Assembly (NCBI RefSeq): GCF_029266915.1
Contig: NZ_JARIEF010000018.1
Location: forward strand, 62,001 to 126,000
DNA from: Tissierella sp.
GTDB taxonomy: Bacteria > Bacillota > Clostridia > Tissierellales > Tissierellaceae
Length of the DNA: 64,000 nucleotides
Direction: 5' to 3'
Shown: positions 61,958-64,000 of the stretch, piece after piece
Layout: every line of letters begins with the position of its first letter
Numbering within the stretch: the stretch's first letter is position 1
The notes under the pieces: generated by a model
What the model was told of the DNA's origin: nothing
Database searches by the model: none
Seen by the model: the letters and a program-made list of their open reading frames with translations, nothing else
Program-made: the position numbers and the translations under genes

Positions 61958-61992
61958 ATCAATCAGCAATAGTTTAATAAATAAGGAAACCA

Positions 61993-62032
61993 ACCCAATC
62001 TTTCAGCTTAAAAAAGATTGGGTTTTCTTTGT
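61993..62032 (+). terminator. Intrinsic terminator
   Basis: aacccaatcttt...aaagattgggttttcttt. Confidence 0.8.
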
Positions 62033-62039
62033 TTTAATC

Positions 62040-62068
62040 TTGACAAGATTACTAGGCTATTATATACT
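62040..62068 (+). promoter_or_regulatory. Promoter of the isc operon
   Basis: TTGACA (62040-62045), 17-bp spacer, TATACT (62063-62068). Confidence 0.8.
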
Positions 62069-62109
62069 AATCTTGTAATACTCTAGTAAACTAGTAGGAA
62101 TTAAAAGAG

Positions 62110-62529
62110 GTGATTAAGATTAAACTATCAACTAAAGGAAGATACGGGCTCATGGCTATGTTTGAACTTGCTCTTGCTCATGGAGAGGGACCAATTTCTT
62201 TAAAGAAAATTGCTAAAAACCAAGACCTTTCAGACAATTATTTGGAACAACTTGTTTCTGTTCTTAGAAAAGATGGACTATTAGATAGTGTCAGAGGTTC
62301 TCAAGGTGGGTATATGTTATCTAGAGCACCTAAAGAGATAACCGTAGGAGATATCCTAAGAAGTTTAGAGGGTAATCTTGCTCCTGCAGAATGCGTATCA
62401 GATGATGATGGAGAATGCTGCAAGGATGAAGGATGCGCTACAAAATTGGTCTTAATGAAGATTAAAACGAGTATAGATGATGTAGTAGACTCTATTACTC
62501 TTGAAGATATGATAAACGATATTAAATAA
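62110..62529 (+). CDS. Rrf2-family regulator, IscR-like (true start may be ATT at 62119)
   Basis: KLSTKGRYGLMAMFELA; C-terminal cysteine cluster ECVSDDDGECCKDEGC; upstream of iscS-iscU. Confidence 0.93.
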   Translation: MIKIKLSTKGRYGLMAMFELALAHGEGPISLKKIAKNQDLSDNYLEQLVSVLRKDGLLDSVRGSQGGYMLSRAPKEITVGDILRSLEGNLAPAECVSDDDGECCKDEGCATKLVLMKIKTSIDDVVDSITLEDMINDIK

Positions 62530-62568
62530 AAATGAAAAGATTATTAAAATATTATTAGGAGGATGGTT

Positions 62569-63747
62569 ATGAGAGAATATATATACATGGACAATGCAGC
62601 CACAACACCTGTCAAAGAAGAAGTTTTAGAAGAGATGCTACCTTTTTTCACCGAAAAATATGGTAATCCTTCTAGCATATATAGCGTGGCACAAAATTCT
62701 AAAGTGGCAGTAGAAAAAGCAAGAGAAAAAGTTGCAAAAGCTATAGGTGCAAAAAAAGAAGAGATATTTTTCACCGCCGGAGGATCAGAAGCTGACAACT
62801 GGGCTATAAAAGGTATAGCATATAAAAACAAGAATAAAGGAAATCACATAATCACATCAAAGATAGAACATCATGCAGTGCTTCATGTATGTGAATATCT
62901 AGAGAAAAAAGGTTTTGAAGTAACATACCTTGATGTAGATGAAGATGGAATAGTTGATCTTGAGCAACTCAAATCTTCTATAAAGGATACTACAATACTT
63001 ATAACTATTATGACTGCCAACAATGAAATAGGAACTATAGAACCTATAGAAGAAATTGGTAAGATTGCAAAAGAACATGGAGTGCTATTTCACACTGATG
63101 CAGTTCAAGCTATGGGAAGCATACAGATGGATGTAAAAGCAATGAACATAGATCTTCTATCCATGTCTGCTCATAAAATTTACGGCCCAAAAGGCGTAGG
63201 TGCCTTGTATATAAGACGAGGAGTGCAACTAGACTCTCTTGTGACAGGTGGAGGACAAGAAAGAAATAAAAGAGCTGGGACTGAAAATGTTCCTGGAATA
63301 GTAGGCATGGGAAAAGCAATAGAACTTGCTTATGAAAATCTTGAAGAACACAATGAAAGGCTTACAAAACTTAGAGATCGGTTGATGGAAAAGATAGAAG
63401 AAAATATTGAAGAGATAAAACTTAACGGTCATAGAACTAAAAGACTTGCTAACAACGTAAACTTTTCTTTTAAATATATAGAAGGAGAATCACTACTTCT
63501 TAGTTTAGATATGGTGGGCATAGCGGGTTCTAGCGGATCGGCTTGTACATCTGGAGCGCTTGATCCATCACATGTATTACTTGCTATAGGTCTTAGCCAC
63601 GAAATAGCACACGGATCACTTAGACTTAGTCTGGGAGATTTTAATACGGAAGAAGAAATAGATTATGTAGTAAAAGAGCTTAAAACAATAGTTCAAAGAC
63701 TTAGAATGATGTCGCCTTTGTATGATAAACTTGAGGAGGAAAAATAA
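62569..63747 (+). CDS. Cysteine desulfurase (IscS/NifS)
   Basis: YMDNAATTPVKEEV; SMSAHKIYGPKGVGALYIRRG; GSSGSACTSGALDPSHVL. Confidence 0.96.
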   Translation: MREYIYMDNAATTPVKEEVLEEMLPFFTEKYGNPSSIYSVAQNSKVAVEKAREKVAKAIGAKKEEIFFTAGGSEADNWAIKGIAYKNKNKGNHIITSKIEHHAVLHVCEYLEKKGFEVTYLDVDEDGIVDLEQLKSSIKDTTILITIMTANNEIGTIEPIEEIGKIAKEHGVLFHTDAVQAMGSIQMDVKAMNIDLLSMSAHKIYGPKGVGALYIRRGVQLDSLVTGGGQERNKRAGTENVPGIVGMGKAIELAYENLEEHNERLTKLRDRLMEKIEENIEEIKLNGHRTKRLANNVNFSFKYIEGESLLLSLDMVGIAGSSGSACTSGALDPSHVLLAIGLSHEIAHGSLRLSLGDFNTEEEIDYVVKELKTIVQRLRMMSPLYDKLEEEK

Positions 63748-64000
63748 TGTATTCAGAAAAAGTTATGGAACACTTCACAAACCCAAGAAATGTAGGAGAA
63801 ATTAAAGATGCAGATGGTATAGGAGAAGTAGGGAACGTAAAATGCGGGGATATAATGCGTATGTATTTAAAGATAGAAGACAATGTAATAGAAGATGTTA
63901 AGTTTAAAACCTTTGGATGCGGATCAGCTATAGCATCATCTAGTATGGCTACTGAGCTTATAAAAGGAAAGACAATAGAAGAGACTATGGCACTTACAAA
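63747..64000 (+). CDS. Fe-S cluster scaffold IscU/NifU, 3' end outside window
   Basis: TAATG overlap with iscS stop; MYSEKVMEHFTNPRNVGEIKDADGIGEVGNVKCGD, FGCGSAIASSSMATELIKGKT. Confidence 0.95.
   Translation, partial: MYSEKVMEHFTNPRNVGEIKDADGIGEVGNVKCGDIMRMYLKIEDNVIEDVKFKTFGCGSAIASSSMATELIKGKTIEETMALT

Noticed and set aside
1-64000. CRISPR array, prophage, transposon or tRNA genes
   Set aside because: No spaced direct repeats, integrase/transposase-like ORF or tRNA cloverleaf sequence was recognised; gaps between genes are short or explained by the listed RNA elements.

Overview
This is a low-GC, Firmicutes-like (probably Tissierellia/Clostridia) chromosomal window. Almost every gene is on the + strand; the one clear exception is a class A PBP gene at 22529-25567. 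I saw no transposase, phage gene, CRISPR array or tRNA. In order it contains: (1) a conserved block dgkA/PAP2 - DUF3048 lipoprotein - cdd - era - recO - glyQS - CcpN-like regulator - PPDK regulatory protein - dgt - dnaG - rpoD - trmK - nif3-like - zinc-ribbon protein - rnpB; (2) a signalling island of a CHASE3/HAMP/GAF hybrid kinase with three REC domains, CheR, a CheB methylesterase domain without REC, and a REC-GGDEF diguanylate cyclase; (3) folD, PBP1A, hflX, IMPACT-family protein, CoA-binding protein, yebC, a Lit/DUF1461 membrane protein, a THF riboswitch with a FolT-like ECF S component, deoC and lgt; (4) a dcw cluster (mraZ to ftsZ) without murE, murF, ftsA or the usual spoIIGA-sigE-sigG neighbours, then nrdR; (5) the oxidative ornithine-degradation operon (ord-ortA-ortB-oraS-oraE-glmL-like-orr); (6) rarA, T-box-asnS, leuS, an SDR threonine dehydrogenase, and iscR-iscS-iscU (iscU cut by the window end). 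The most interesting signals are: the kinase/CheR/CheB/DGC island; phased AGTGG repeats before mraZ; intrinsic terminators placed directly before glyQ, lit and ord with no room for a promoter; a nested inverted-repeat operator plus a possible AUU start at iscR; a short repeat array inside the PBP1A insert; and lit and lgt in the same neighbourhood. All calls come from reading the sequence and recalled family motifs; no database search was run.
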